From NCBI GenBank assembly GCA_013398295.1, contig VZSF01009119.1, positions 195,072-259,071 on the forward strand: a DNA stretch of 64,000 nucleotides, given 5' to 3'. This stretch comes from Chionis minor. Its lineage: Eukaryota; Chordata; Aves; Charadriiformes; Chionididae. Numbering within the stretch: position 1 is the first letter of the stretch; each line of letters begins with the position of its first letter. Positions 50,601 to 62,584 of the stretch are shown here, piece after piece. A program made the position numbers and the translations under genes. The notes under the pieces were generated by a model. That model made no database searches and was not told where the DNA came from. It saw only the letters and a list, made by a program, of their open reading frames with translations.

Positions 50601-53140
50601 ATCGTCCTTGTCCCCTCTGCCATTCTGCCCCCGAGGCTGCGGGGCTGGGGGGACCCTGTGCCACCCCGACGCTCGGCGGGGTCTCCCGGGAGGCAGTTTT
50701 TCCTACCTCCGGTTCACTCTGCCAGTCCTCTAAGTAAATCTCAGCTCCTCTGTTTGCTTCTAGCAAAATACCAAGCAACTCATCTGTTTGTTTTTCCCCT
50801 TTTCCTCCCGGTTTAAAGCCACAAAGGTATTAATTTTCTCAGAGCCGTCCTTGTCCTCCCTGAACGCCGGGGAAGAGCAGCCGCAGCCTCCCGGCCCCGC
50901 AGGGCTGTGACTGCCCTCTGCAAGAGCCGCCTGCTTTCCTGCGCCTCCAAATAATCCTCTCTGCTCCTGAGCAGAAAAATACCCCTCAGTTTAGTGGCCG
51001 TTTCTTCGCTGAAGTTGTGAGCAGCAGCAAGACTTGTTGAATGCCTGAGCCTGCTTGTCTACCTTCTCCCCGCGGTGTCAGCGTCACTGAGGTGCGGATC
51101 CCAGCTAGCTCAGCAAGGTGCTCGTAGTGGAGCGTGTTCATCACACTTTAAAGGCTTTAAATGAAATCTTTTCTACCAAAGAAATGATTAAAAAACCCAC
51201 GAAGGCTGTTTAACCCGCCCCCTCCGTTGAGGCGAGCCAACGTGTTTCTTACATAAGGGCCGTGCACATGAATTTGTCATGTGTGGTGTTGACCTGAGGC
51301 TACGTTTGTAGCCCTCGCGTTCCAGCGTTGGCTTTTCATTTGCTTAAAAGAGTCAAAAAAAGAAATCTGCTGAATCTCTTGAAAATATCCTAAATAGGAT
51401 GCTGAACAGCTGTAAATAATAGCCAGGTTTATAGTTTAATTCTCTAGAGGCATCTGCAAGCTGAAGGGTGGGAAGCGTATGTTCTAAATCTGATGTTTTC
51501 CTTCACACAACACGAGTAAACCAGAAATACCGACAGAAGTAATTAATGTGCATACTTTCCCTGCCTCCCCAAACTCCCTGCCAGGACGTGGATCCATGAG
51601 TTCTGAGGGTCTGAAGGTCCTCCTGCTGCAGCTCTTGGTGCATCCTCTGTGTCTTGAGTCGCCGTCTCTGTTGGAGTTGGCTCCCAAACATCAGGAGCGG
51701 TTTGATCCCTCTGAGGGACCAACTAAAGCTGACTCCCCTGAATCTCTCTCCTACCAAAAATACCCCGGCTTTCTGAGGAGGTCTTTTTATGTTTCCCCCA
51801 GTTAGGCCGAGTTGGGGGTTTTCTTCGTCAATGTTTATGTACTCACTGCTTCTCCCTCTGCAGACGTAATTTTTGTCTGACTAGTTTTCCTTGAAGGAGA
51901 GGGAGCAGGGATGTGGAATTGTTGCCCCTCATCAGCCAGAAGTTACCCAGGCTTAGTTTTAATGTCAAACTACTCCACTGAAGGAACTGCATCTCTTAAC
52001 TGCAGCTAAAACATCGAAACACGCTTTTCCAGTTGAATTAGCAATAACAGCAGATAAAGGACTTCCTGCTGACCCCGGCAGGGGAGACGTGGAGTCATAC
52101 TTTGTCTGCTTTATGGAGACGTCGATGTATTTTGGGTGCTGCTCAGCTGGCAGAACCTGCGAGCTGCTGCTCCTCTGCTGTGGCTGCGCGTGGGGAGGGT
52201 GGGCACCCCTCCGTGCCAGGGAGCGGGTGCCCCACCATCTGCAGCCAAAGTTTTCATCTGTAATGAACTTTTAATATGCTAGAAGGAAGGCTAATAAAAT
52301 AAAATGTAAATTAGAAAGTTCACATCCTTCGTGCAGAGACAACTGAAGAAAAAATGGGCTCTGCACATTTTTCAGCATTGTTAAGATGTCACAAGGAGGA
52401 TTGCGGCTCTCCCCAGGGAGAGCTTTGGGACTTACGAAGTTTAGTCATCCAGACCAATGAGTTCTTTTTCCTTGCCAGTTTTTTCCCTAAGAAGGTAGTG
52501 GTAAGAAGCTCTGGGGGGAGGAATCTTCTTGTTACATTGGCTGTCCTTTCTCTTTTTTGTCTTCGGACTCGGTCTGGAGCTAAATGTGTTACAAATATCT
52601 GAATATCAATGCTTGGTAGACTTACCAGAGCTGTTAACAACTAATGAAGGCTAAATACTGCCTATTTTCGGAACCTGAATGACACTGTCACTCATATTTT
52701 AGCAGTAGTCTATGTTTAGAGTTGCATTTTTCCTTCTGCCATTCCTGTGAGACAGAGAACCACCAAAGTCTCAGTTACAAAAGAGGATGGGGAACCGAGA
52801 CACTGGGCTGACGCCGCTGAAGACCTGAGACCAAGTCACACAGGAGCTCTGTGGAAGAGCTGTTAGATCCTTACTGCGCCTCTTACCGAGAATATTGGTT
52901 TTTCACGGAGTCCCACAGTGCAGACTGCAGTTTCCTGTGCCTTACCTGGGTGGCAATGACCTTCCTCCAGACACCAAGTCCTCCGCTGTGGTGTGTGTGC
53001 AGGTGTTCCCTGCGCTGCCTGCTCCACTCCGGGAGCATCAGCGTTTCACCGATTTTCTACAGCTGCCGCCTCTTCTCACAGCCGGGAAGCATCTCGTATC
53101 ATTTCAGTGAACCTCTGTTAGTACAAGGATCAGATTTTCT

Positions 53141-53198
53141 CCTGGAGAAAAACTGAGAATTCCCTGGAGAAAATTGAAAATTTTCTGGAGAAAAAAAT
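53141..53198. repeat. 22-bp tandem repeat, about 2.6 units
   Basis: Units begin CCTGGAGAAAA (53141), CCTGGAGAAAA (53163) and CTGGAGAAAA (53185), with diverging A/T-rich second halves. A small decayed tandem array. Confidence 0.8.
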
Positions 53199-54098
53199 CC
53201 TGGAGTTGCTTTTGTGGCCTGTTCACAGGCACAGGCTGGAGTCCCTTCTCTCTTCCGGCCACGTCTGGCTGCCATGTCCGTAGGGACGGCAGCGCTCCAA
53301 AGGGCGTCCAAATCAAATACCTAGGAGACTGGGGCTTAAAATCTGCACACTGCGTGAAATCTTAATATTTTTTTTTCCTTCCACTTTGCATTAACTTGCA
53401 TTTGTGTGTGCTCACTCTGCTTATCAGCCTTTGCTCTTCCCTCATTATTAATTTTTGTAGGTGCTCCGGAATGCTTCGCCCTTGTCTCTAGACTCTGCTA
53501 ACATTAATATTTTATGTTATCAGCACACATCTTGCTATTTGCCACTGGTTTTCAACACTAATAAGTATACTAAATGAAACTTCTGACTCTAATCCCTAGC
53601 GCAGCCTCCCGCTAATTGCTTGCCGCAGCAGAGGAATAGCGCGCTCCGGCATCAGCTGGCTCTTCCCGACAGGTATTTGACTCTCACGTAATGATGAGAA
53701 CTGAGGGATGCTGGGTCATTTATAGAGACTTCCAAAACCCTGCATTCACTCCCTCACTCTCCTGTGAGTTCTCTCAAAGAACTATTAACTAGTTCAGTTT
53801 AAATTCCTTTAACGAAAGCTTATGCTTATCTATCTCCGTTTTATCTTGTTACACTCAACTAAAAATGACGCTTTGTAATTCTGAACCTTTGCAACTCATT
53901 TTCTTAATGTTCAGGTGAAACTTCCTTGCCAATGGCTCTAATTTCCCAGAACAACCTTATCTCCTCTTTCAAAACAGATAGGAGGGTGTCTGCTGTCTAT
54001 CTCCAATACAATAGCCATTCTTAATGATAAATCATTTTATTCCTTTTTTCTGTTAACACCTTTGTTATTTTGGTCTTGGGTGAATATCTATCTTTGAG

Positions 54099-54118
54099 AT
54101 TATTATTATTATTATTAT
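54099..54118. repeat. (ATT)n microsatellite
   Basis: A run of six to seven ATT units following TTTGAG. Likely length-variable between individuals. Confidence 0.9.
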
Positions 54119-54554
54119 ATCTTCTCCTTAGTGCAGTTTAATTTCTTGAAGCACTTGGTTGCCTCTGTCGCAGTTCTCTGGTTAAAATGTCACAGTTCTG
54201 TGGTTAAAAAGAGCAGAGGACCTGTGTGAATTCTTTTCGGAGCTGGTGTCTTTGCTGGGTCGGAGGCAGAGTGCAGCTACAGTCACTCGTGCTTCTGACT
54301 TGGGATGGAGTCGAAGAATTGCCCTGTATACGCAGCTGGTCGTCTCAGCTTGTTTGGGGATTTTACATTTTCATTGTGCTGAAATTTGTCTGCCTTTAAA
54401 ATCTAAATTATTATTATTGTTGTGGCTTTTACTTACGTGAAATTCTCCACTGTGTTTTACATTTCCATGACCTTCCCTCACTTTTCACAAGCATCACGAC
54501 TTTCTTTGTTTTGAAGTTTGGCTTTATTTTTATCTTTATGGAACTGGTAATGTG

Positions 54555-54569
54555 AAAAAAAAAAAAAAA
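54555..54569. repeat. Poly(A) tract
   Basis: Fifteen uninterrupted A. No processed gene body was recognised upstream. Confidence 0.9.
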
Positions 54570-54935
54570 GAGGAGATCGGTAGGTTTATTTCCTTTCAAA
54601 TTTTGATAAAGATTTGAGATACTCTTGCAAGCTCATGTACTGCAACTAGCAGTTTCTGAATGTTCGTTGTCTTCTCCCTGTCTGAATATCCCCTGAGATT
54701 TAACACTGTTGTGGCGAGTACACAAATCACTGTATTCCCAGGCAAAGAAAAGTATAACTGGATCACAGTCGCTGTCACTCCTGTCTCTCTTGAAGATGAA
54801 TCAGTCGCTGAAATCGCATCTGTGGGCAGTATCGAAAGCTGGGGAGTCTTGTTCTCCGTGATCAGACTGAGATTTCAAATCTGTTATACCTCAGCTGGGG
54901 GATTACTTTGTGGATTTTTTTTCCCCCTTTCTTCC

Positions 54936-54965
54936 TATTTTATTTTATTTTATTTTATTTTATTT
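54936..54965. repeat. (TATTT)6 microsatellite
   Basis: Six perfect TATTT units followed by TTAAA. A simple pentanucleotide repeat. Confidence 0.93.
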
Positions 54966-55621
54966 TTAAAGAAACTGTCTGGTTGGTTGGTTGCATGCTT
55001 ATTTAAAATGAAGCAATCCGATGGCAGATAAGCCAAGAGGCCATAGTTCCGGTATTATCAGTGCCAGGCATTCTTACCAGATGGCCAAAGTGCAACCTTA
55101 AGTAATTGTGGATGACATTATAATGTTTTTATGAACTTATTCCAATTTCATCCTTTCTTTGTCTTCATAGCTGTTGAGTGCACTTTTTAGGGTGTTTCTT
55201 TCTCCTGGATTTCGATCAGATTGGAACGTGACTTCTGAAAGCTGCGGGAAGTAGTGCAGAGTTTAAGGAGGATTAGTGATCTGTGTGTATAAGGACAATT
55301 CTGGGTAAGGTAAATCTGAGAAGGAACGCCTTCATCTTTGGTAATTTGTGTCAGTAGAGGTCTCGTTCCTACTTCAGTTGGAATCTGTTGTGTTAAAGGT
55401 CATTTTATTGAAATTCATGCTTACATACTCATTCTTCTGAGCATTATCAGTCACCAAGATTTGGAAGTTGCTGTGCTGGATATTCTGTATCTTCTAGCAC
55501 TGGAATCTGGTGTGGTGAATAAAGAGAAGTGTCTGCTCTTGATACCGCAACATTAAAAAAAAAATTAGGAGGGGGGAACTGGGATGACATGGGGGCTTTA
55601 TGCTTAGTGTGGTTTAACTGG

Positions 55622-55679
55622 TGGGAGAACATGAAACTATGGGAATGGGAGAACATGAAATTATGGGAATGGGAGAACT
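55622..55679. repeat. 24-bp tandem repeat, 2.4 units
   Basis: Units start TGGGAGAACATGAAA at 55622 and 55646, with a partial third (TGGGAGAACT) at 55670. The two full units differ at one base (ACTATGGG versus ATTATGGG). Recent slippage is likely. Confidence 0.88.
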
Positions 55680-57279
55680 AGTTGTTGGGCTTGGGGAAGC
55701 AGGTCTGTAGACAGTTACAGGCTGGTGCTGCGTAACTGATTTTCTTTGCTTAGTGGTGTGTCTGTGATCTAGGCACCTTTTGTTTATTCCCGTGTCTTTG
55801 GATCCTCTGGGAACAGCAGACTTCTAAAACAAGATACAGTTTTGTACTTGTCTCTTGCATTATTTTAACTTACGTTTGTTTACAAAGAGCTGTTTAAATA
55901 TTGCGGAACTGTAGGCTGAAAAGGATGGGGGGAACCTCAGCGTGGCAGATAGAAATTTATGCCTTGGACACTCTTGATAGATCTTTGGTGTGACCTGGCC
56001 TTGGCAGTCCTGTTCCTGCGTTGTAAAAGCCGGAGATTTGCCTTAAAGAAGCATCCCTTCTACTCTGCCCTTTTTTTTTCAGCCTTACTTGCATTTTCTA
56101 TCACCTCTACAAGTACATTTTCGGGGTTCTCCTCTTTCATCACTGCCTGCTCTCCCGCATCCACCTACCCTCCAGGCTCTTCCCGCAGGTGGTTTTGTGC
56201 TCTGCCAGGACTTTCCCAACCCTGTACCTATGCAACGCCCAGGAATTCTGCTCTTCCCTCCTTCAGCTCCGAAGAACCCCAGGGGACTGCGCGCCGGCTC
56301 GTGCCTTTCTGGCTGGCGCGTGCCCTTTAGCTGCTCCTGGTCACCCTGCAGGGAAGCGGGATTTTGTTGGGCTCTCTGGGGAGTTTTGCAGGGCAGCGCT
56401 CTGAGCTCCCAGTGGCCTCAAAGTGGCCACTCCACGGCACGGCTGGAACCAGTGACCTTTCTGCGAGGTTTGTACCGGCTTCCATCAACCGGCAGGATGC
56501 CACTTCCAGAGCTAAATCCCGCCTGCTGGGTAAGAGTTATTTCACAGACTTGTGTTGCCAAAGGCTGTGGCGCTGCACCTCCTTCCGTTTATCCTTAGAT
56601 TCCCCCCCCCGCCACCACCAAAATTTGTTTGAGATTTCCTGTGGTAGAGGGTTATGAGTAACACTTGTCACATTTGGGAAATGTAAGTCTTTGAGGAAGG
56701 ATTTCAGCTTGCTTCTTTGCAGCCCGTTGGCTGCTGCGGATGCGAAGGACCGTGCACTGCTCTAGAGCTGTTTCCTGACAATGAACTTGCTTTGCTCTTC
56801 AGCCTCGGGGGGTTTGTGTTTACTACAGGCTGAGAAACCCCGGGCCGGAGGGCACAGAGGTACAGCGTGTACAGCACTGGGAATTGGAGGAGGCTGCTCC
56901 GTGTGCATCCATGCACGTGCGTGAGCGTGCGGGCTGTGGCATGCTCACCCCAGGTGCCGGCACTGGCTGTCGGAGGGGTGTGAAGTGCGCTGTCATCTGG
57001 CTTATGGCATCTCTTTGCTTCCCATCCAGTCTCGGACTAATGACAGCTCTGATAATGCCAGATGGCAGTCACCAGTCATCATTTAATAGCAGAAAAATGT
57101 CTAAATATTGTCGCCGAAATTGGTTTGTTCATTCTTTCTCCTCGTTCTAGCCTGGCAGTGATCCGCAGGCAGCACTTAGGGACCTCCTAAGAAGATCCCG
57201 TGTAGAAAACTGTCAGAACAGATTGCTGTATGGATTTTCGGAGGATTAAAGTTAATTAAAGAGCTCTTCCTTGCTTTCA

Positions 57280-57560
57280 TTTCCTCCTATCTGCCAGCTA
57301 TTTACATGCTAATGTAGGGTCTGCCAGGGAGAATAGGAGAAGTGTCAGCATTGGGCATGTTATCACACATGGAAACAGTAGAAAATAATGAGATGAGCAA
57401 TATATATGTGTGTGGTGTGTGTAGCTTGACAAGTGAAAGTCAGCAGCGCTGCTCTTTGCATATTTTCAGCGGCGTGTGATCTTGCTGAATATAATTCACT
57501 CTTTTACATCTCGCACTGCATAATTTAATACTTCATTCACTATAGTATCTTTATATAAGC
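57280..57560. promoter_or_regulatory. Possible conserved non-coding element
   Basis: An AT-rich stretch dense in candidate factor-binding cores: TGCTAATG, CAATATATATGTG, TTTGCATATTTT (octamer-like), CATAATTTAAT and a TATATAAGCAG motif near 57551. It has no coding frame and no repeat similarity. The call is compositional only; conservation cannot be judged without other genomes. Confidence 0.2.
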
Positions 57561-59323
57561 AGTTTTATAAATAGGCAGATTTAGGTATTTTTTGTGTCTG
57601 CTTTGTTCGGGAGAGGAAACTTCTTTTCTGCGGAAGTAATGAGTGGTTTTCCCAGGAATACAAACCGGGAGCAGACTCTGGTGGGGACGGGCGTCTAAGG
57701 TTGCCTCCTCTTGGAAAGAAGCAGCGGAGAAGGTGCTCGGCGTGTGAGCAAACCGAGGGTGGATGTAATAATGCAATTGGAGCAGAAAACTATTATTTGC
57801 CCATTCCATTTTCACATTATTTTACAGGATTATTTTCTCATATAGTTTTTCAATATCTTCCATTTTAACACTTTATTAAAACTACTACGTAACAGATGAA
57901 ATAAAATTGATCCCAAGTTACGTTTCAAGAGGGAGTTTAGCGCTTGAGGACAATAAGAAGGCTTGCTGTCTGCATTTTTAAACAAAACTGTCAACACCAT
58001 CTGTATTGTTGAGCATAGATAAAGAGTTTTTTCAGCTGCTGAAGGCAGTCCAGGTAGTTTGAGGATGCTGAAGGTAATTAAGCATCTAAGGACCAAGGGC
58101 AGTCAAAGACACATATTTTTCCTGCAGCTTTTTATTCCCCAATGTGCAAGTGAAATATGAAGTGACTAGCTCAGTAAAAAGACATGCTCTTACCATGGGC
58201 TGCCATTGAGGCCGCTGTCCCTGTGTTTCATGTGACCTTTGTGAAACATCTATTTGGCCTTAGTCTTTTTCTTCATTTTAGTCTTCTGTGGTATTCCTGG
58301 TGGGAAGCATCACGGTCTTATTCTAAGACGTCAGATGGCCTTGAAAATCAATGTGGCATTTTACGAAAGGGTTAAAGATAAAGGAAGGAGGAATACCTTT
58401 AGGAGACTTAGCTGGTGGCAGGCAGGGGAGAAGGTCATCCACGCTGAAAAGTCACAAGTGATCCTCTGCATGCTCACGACTCCCTAGCGCAGCTTTCTAA
58501 ACAGATTCTGTGAAAGGGATGTCAGGCAAGACATGCCCTGGGATTTTGGTGTTTGAGGTTTTTTCGTGTACTTGATATTCCAAATCCTCTCCTTAGCGAG
58601 CCTGGTGGGGCTGCCCAAGATGAAATGCTGCCGTGCGGTATGCCTAAGGCGGGACTTCTCCCTGTTGTGGTTCTGCCTAACGTCATCGGAACTGCACCGG
58701 GAAAAATGTTGTCCCTGGTGTCTAGGTGTTGCTAAAGGCGTGTTACCCAGCCCCGTGGAGGTCTGAATAACTCAGAGTAAGTAGCATGTTGTACTTGGTT
58801 CCTCATAGCAGAGGACACCAATATTGTTTCAGTATCTGCTGACTAAACCCTGTTGCTCGGTGTGGCTGGGGGAACGTGGTACGGTTGCCAGCAGAAAAGA
58901 CGCTGAGCCCTCAGAATTTATTGAAGATGGGAAACGTATGTGTGGTGGTCTGCACGTGGAGCAGATAACTTCCATAGTCACTGCCTGGGCTGCCTGTCCC
59001 TGGCAGGGACAACACAATGCTGCTTTCAGGAGCTCTGACAAACGGAGATGAGAACTGATGCTTAAAAAAAATAAATAGTATTTTAATTTGTAAAGCTCAT
59101 CTCTCTTGCACAAGTGGTAAGGTTCCTGCGGTTTGTGTTTGCAGTACTGGTTTGGGGCAAACGTGAAAACATTTAACAAAAGCAGAGAACTACTCTCAGG
59201 CTTTTCCTAACAGTGGTGTAAGTGCGTGTCTCTGCAGGTGACGTGCACTTTTTTTCCTTTCCATTTATGTTGTGCTTTGTATGAAGGAGGTTTTTATTAT
59301 TTTGTATGTCACGTGGAATTCCT

Positions 59324-59850
59324 CATAGAATCACAGAATGGTTTGGGTTGGAAGGGAAGTTAAAGATCACCTAGTTCCACCCCCTGCCCTGGGCAGGGAC
59401 ACCTCCCACCACACCAGGTTGCTCCAAGCCCCGTCCAACCTGGCCTTGAACCTCCAGGGATGGGGCAGCCACAGCTGCTCTGGGCAACTCTGGCCAGGGG
59501 CTCACCACCCTCACAGCCAGGAATTTCTTCCTGAGATCTAAATCTCCCCTCTTTCAGGTTAAAATCATTCCCCCTCGTCCTATGGCTCCACTCCCTGATC
59601 CAGAGTCCCTCCCCAGCTTTCCTGGAGCCCCTTTCAGACACTGGCAGGGGCTCTAAGGTCTCCCCAGAGCCTTCTCTTCTCCAGGCTGAACACCCCCATC
59701 TCTCCCAGCCTGTCCTCCCAGCAGAGGGGCTCCAGCCCTCCCAGCATCTCTGTGGCCTCCTCTGGCCCCGCTCCAACGCGTCTGTCAGGGACCCCAGAGC
59801 TGGACACAGTATTCCAGGTGGGGTCTCATCAGAGCGGAGTAGAGGCGCTG
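59324..59850 (-). mobile_element. CR1 LINE 3' end, inverted orientation
   Basis: On the + strand it starts CATAGAATCACAGAATGGTT, then TTGGGTTGGAAGG and CCCTGGGCAGGGACACCTCC. The complement of the polymerase C-terminus follows (GGCTCCAGCCCTCCCAGC, CCCAGAGCTGGACACAGTAT), ending near AGAGCGGAGTAGAGGCGCTG at about 59850. It is the most complete minus-strand copy here, but it still lacks more than the first four fifths of a full CR1 and has frame breaks. Confidence 0.94.
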
Positions 59851-60818
59851 AGTGTATCTTGCCACAGGCGCAAAGGAATTTTTTTTCCTGTGTTATATTG
59901 TTGTAAACGGAGATCCAGACCTTTTTTGCTGTCTTAAAAATGGCCTTTTTATTTGTTCAGAACAGTTGGTCTGTTTTGAGACTGTATTGGAGCCACGTCA
60001 TGCCGTACTCTCTGTCTTACTAAATAATTCAATTTGGAGCTACTGCTAGGAAGGGAGCAATGAGAGCCCCCTGGGGCAGGTCTAGTCACCAGGACTAGTG
60101 CTGAGTCTGGTCACCCCCCAAATTTGTAAGGTCACGTAGTGCAGAAATGCTCTCCAAGCAGGGACCAGGGCATCAGCTCTGCTGTAGCTGATTGGGGTGG
60201 ATGGTGCTTGAAAAAAAATCAAAGCAATTTTCTGGGTGGCTGCAAAGAGGAGAGAATAGGGGGAAAGTTTTGGCCTTTGGCCAAGACTTTAAAAATATTT
60301 GCAGTAACCGCTTTTGGAAATCTTAAAATAAGCTGTTTTTTTCAAAAAGGAGTGAACTCAGCCTTTGGACACCCATCCCTTATAGGTATCTTCTGCTAAA
60401 AACCTACGTTTTTCCTTCCTGTGTCTTTCTCATTCTCTACCGGCTGCAGCCTGGGGACTGTCAGTGGATGGGTGGTGTGGAGAAATGTCAGAAGGACGTG
60501 CGGCTGCACCATCATGTGCTGCACATGTGAGAAGATGGGAAAATTTCAAACCTGACAATGTAACATAAACGGCAAACTTTGGTTTTGCTTTTTGTGAACG
60601 GTCACTCTTACCGCCTTCCTGAGGTCTGTGCTCGTACAAAGGCTCAGTCTTCAGTTCTTTATTTTTAAAGTGAAGTTTAATTTTTCATCAGTCTATTGGT
60701 ATTTTTCTGTAACACATCTGAGAGATATTACTTGAATTAGAAAGCAAAAATGTACAAAAAGTGAGTGAGAAAAATTAGAAACCCAGTCAAGACCACTTCA
60801 GCCAAAAAGGGGCAATTG

Positions 60819-60853
60819 TTTATATAGGTTAGATGTGCTCTAACCTATATAAA
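60819..60853. repeat. Perfect inverted repeat (15-bp arms, 5-nt loop)
   Basis: The left arm TTTATATAGGTTAGA (60819-60833) is the exact reverse complement of TCTAACCTATATAAA (60839-60853), with loop TGTGC. The arms contain TATATAA-like motifs, and pairing ends abruptly outside. It is too short for a typical microRNA precursor. Confidence 0.88.
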
Positions 60854-60935
60854 TAGGAATAGAATACCTCTATTTCTAGTGGTGATCAATAGTTAAGATT
60901 GAACATTCTTCCACAGACAATGCAATTTACTAGAG

Positions 60936-60952
60936 AAAAAAAAAAAAAAAAA
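60936..60952. repeat. Poly(A) tract
   Basis: Seventeen uninterrupted A within an A-rich stretch. Simple homopolymer. Confidence 0.9.
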
Positions 60953-61738
60953 GAATCGTTTCCTGTTTTTCAGGTATTACACACATATTTTGCTGCTTTC
61001 TGCCATAGCCCTTTTCTGGGACCGATAAGTACACAGAACTCTGTGAGATATTTAGTTGCAATACAGCAATTGCTTTGTCACTGGGAGGAGAACATAAACC
61101 TTCTTTGAGAACCAAAATTCTCCAGTGGTGGTATGTGTCTCATTCACGGGTCACAGGCCCTGCAGTTGGCATCCGTTCCTTCAGACTTTCCGATTCTTGA
61201 TCGTGTGTGTGAATATTGGGAGCAGAAGGTGATTTTACAGATGCAGATGAAAATAAGAGTTTCAAATAATGAGGAAAAAATTTTCTGTCAGTACATTGGC
61301 TTTTTTTTTTTAATTAAAATTTTATGTTAGTTTGATTTCTGGAACTTAAGTAGAGCAAACCAGGCAGCACGGCAAGACTGCTAATACCACAATTAGTTTT
61401 TTGGTTTTGATTTTTGGGTGCCCCTGAACATAGGAAGCAAAGGAGCAACCTAGAGAAGTAAACAACATGAATATTTCAGAAGCAGCGTTTTTTTCTGTTT
61501 GCTACCATCTATTGATGACCTATGCACAGGAAAGGATGATTGTCCAAAGTCAAAGGATTAATTTTCCGATGAGGCGTGCTAAGCAAGCTGTGAAACACAA
61601 CGTAAATCCTGATGCTTGAGAGATCTCACCAGCCTTTTTTTCTTCCCTCATGGAAACTTCTCTATCCCGGTTGAATGCAATTGCTGACAGTAGTAGTATT
61701 GTGGGGGAAGAAGTGATGCACAGCACTTACAGTCTTAT

Positions 61739-61909
61739 ATCACAGAATCCCAGACTAGTTTGGGTTGGAAGGACCTTAAAGACCATCTAGTTCCCACCCC
61801 CTGCCCTGGGCAGGGACACCTCCCACCACACCAGGCTGCTCCAAGCCCCGTCCAACCTGGACTTGAACCTCCAGGGATGGGGCAGCCACAGCTTCCCTGG
61901 GCAACCTGT
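61739..61909 (-). mobile_element. CR1 LINE, short 3' fragment, inverted
   Basis: On the + strand it begins TCACAGAATCCCAGACTAGT and continues through TTGGGTTGGAAGGACCTTAA, CCCTGGGCAGGGACACCTCC and GGGGCAGCCACAGC. It stops at GGGCAACCTG (about 61908), where an unrelated AT-rich sequence begins. Only the 3' UTR is retained. Sequence and order match the 59324 copy closely, suggesting the same subfamily. Confidence 0.93.
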
Positions 61910-62464
61910 CTATGTAAATACATTATATGTATAAACCTATAAAAAATTAGCCAATGAAAGTAACTGAAGCGGTCTGGTTCAATAAGAGAGTGTTTTCTGT
62001 GAGTTAGCTTTCCAAATGGCTCTGATGGTAGAAGAGAGAGGTCATAAGCCCTGTCCGTGCATCCGTGAACGTTGCAAAGAAAGCTCAGATGCTCACAGCA
62101 CCTTTCCCATTAATGTGTTTTCCTGTCTTCAGCGCAAATTACCCCTAGAGATGTGATAGCTCTTAATACATTTTGAAACTCTCTCTGCCATAATTAACTT
62201 CTGATGGAATAAAACACGAGGCCGTGGGGGTTATAGATTCAAAGAGACTGTTCAACAGGTTTTGAAAAAGATACGTAGAAGCCTTTCTGCCATTCACATA
62301 ATTAAGCTCAATTATTTTGAATTAATTATAAGGTCTTGAGCACAAATATGTAACAAGCCCTATGTTGGCCCTCAGCAACGGCAACTTTTGAAAGCCCTGT
62401 TCAGTCGGATCCCAGCCAAGCACAGCCTTCCTTTTTCCTGCTTGTTTGGCACCATGGCCTGTCC

Positions 62465-62584
62465 TAGCCTACAAGATGTGGTGGTAGCCTACAAGACATT
62501 CTGCTAGCCTACAAGACGTGGTGGTAGCCTACAAGATGTGGTGTTAGCCTGCACGACGTTGTGCTAGCCTACAAGATGTTGCGG
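62465..62584. repeat. 20-bp minisatellite, six units
   Basis: Six contiguous units of exactly 20 bp, consensus TAGCCTACAAGATGTGGTGG, at 62465, 62485, 62505, 62525, 62545 and 62565. The first half (TAGCCTACAAGA) is nearly constant; most variation is in the last eight bases (TGTGGTGG, CATTCTGC, CGTGGTGG, TGTGGTGT, CGTTGTGC, TGTTGCGG). Units 1 and 3 differ by one base. There are no spacers, so it is a plain tandem array. Confidence 0.95.

Larger units (their letters stand above)
44642..59323. other. Long unique intronic stretch with small simple repeats
   Basis: No exon or large mobile element is recognised in 14.7 kb. Listed separately are a 22-bp tandem repeat (53141-53198), an (ATT)n run (54099-54118), an A15 tract (54555-54569), a (TATTT)6 run (54936-54965) and a 24-bp tandem repeat (55622-55679). 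The open frames of 100-170 codons at 48823-49326 and 56089-56598 lack splice context and domain similarity. Confidence 0.5.
59851..61738. other. Intronic DNA between two CR1 copies
   Basis: No gene is seen. It holds a perfect 15-bp hairpin (60819-60853) and an A17 tract (60936-60952). Confidence 0.5.

Noticed and set aside
59360..59776. 138-codon - strand open frame rich in W, G and R
   Set aside because: It lies within the inverted CR1 copy but in a frame that does not follow the CR1 polymerase, so it is a repeat by-product.
62465..62584. Regular repeats reminiscent of a CRISPR array
   Set aside because: Units are contiguous without spacers, the genome is vertebrate and no cas genes exist. 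It is a minisatellite.
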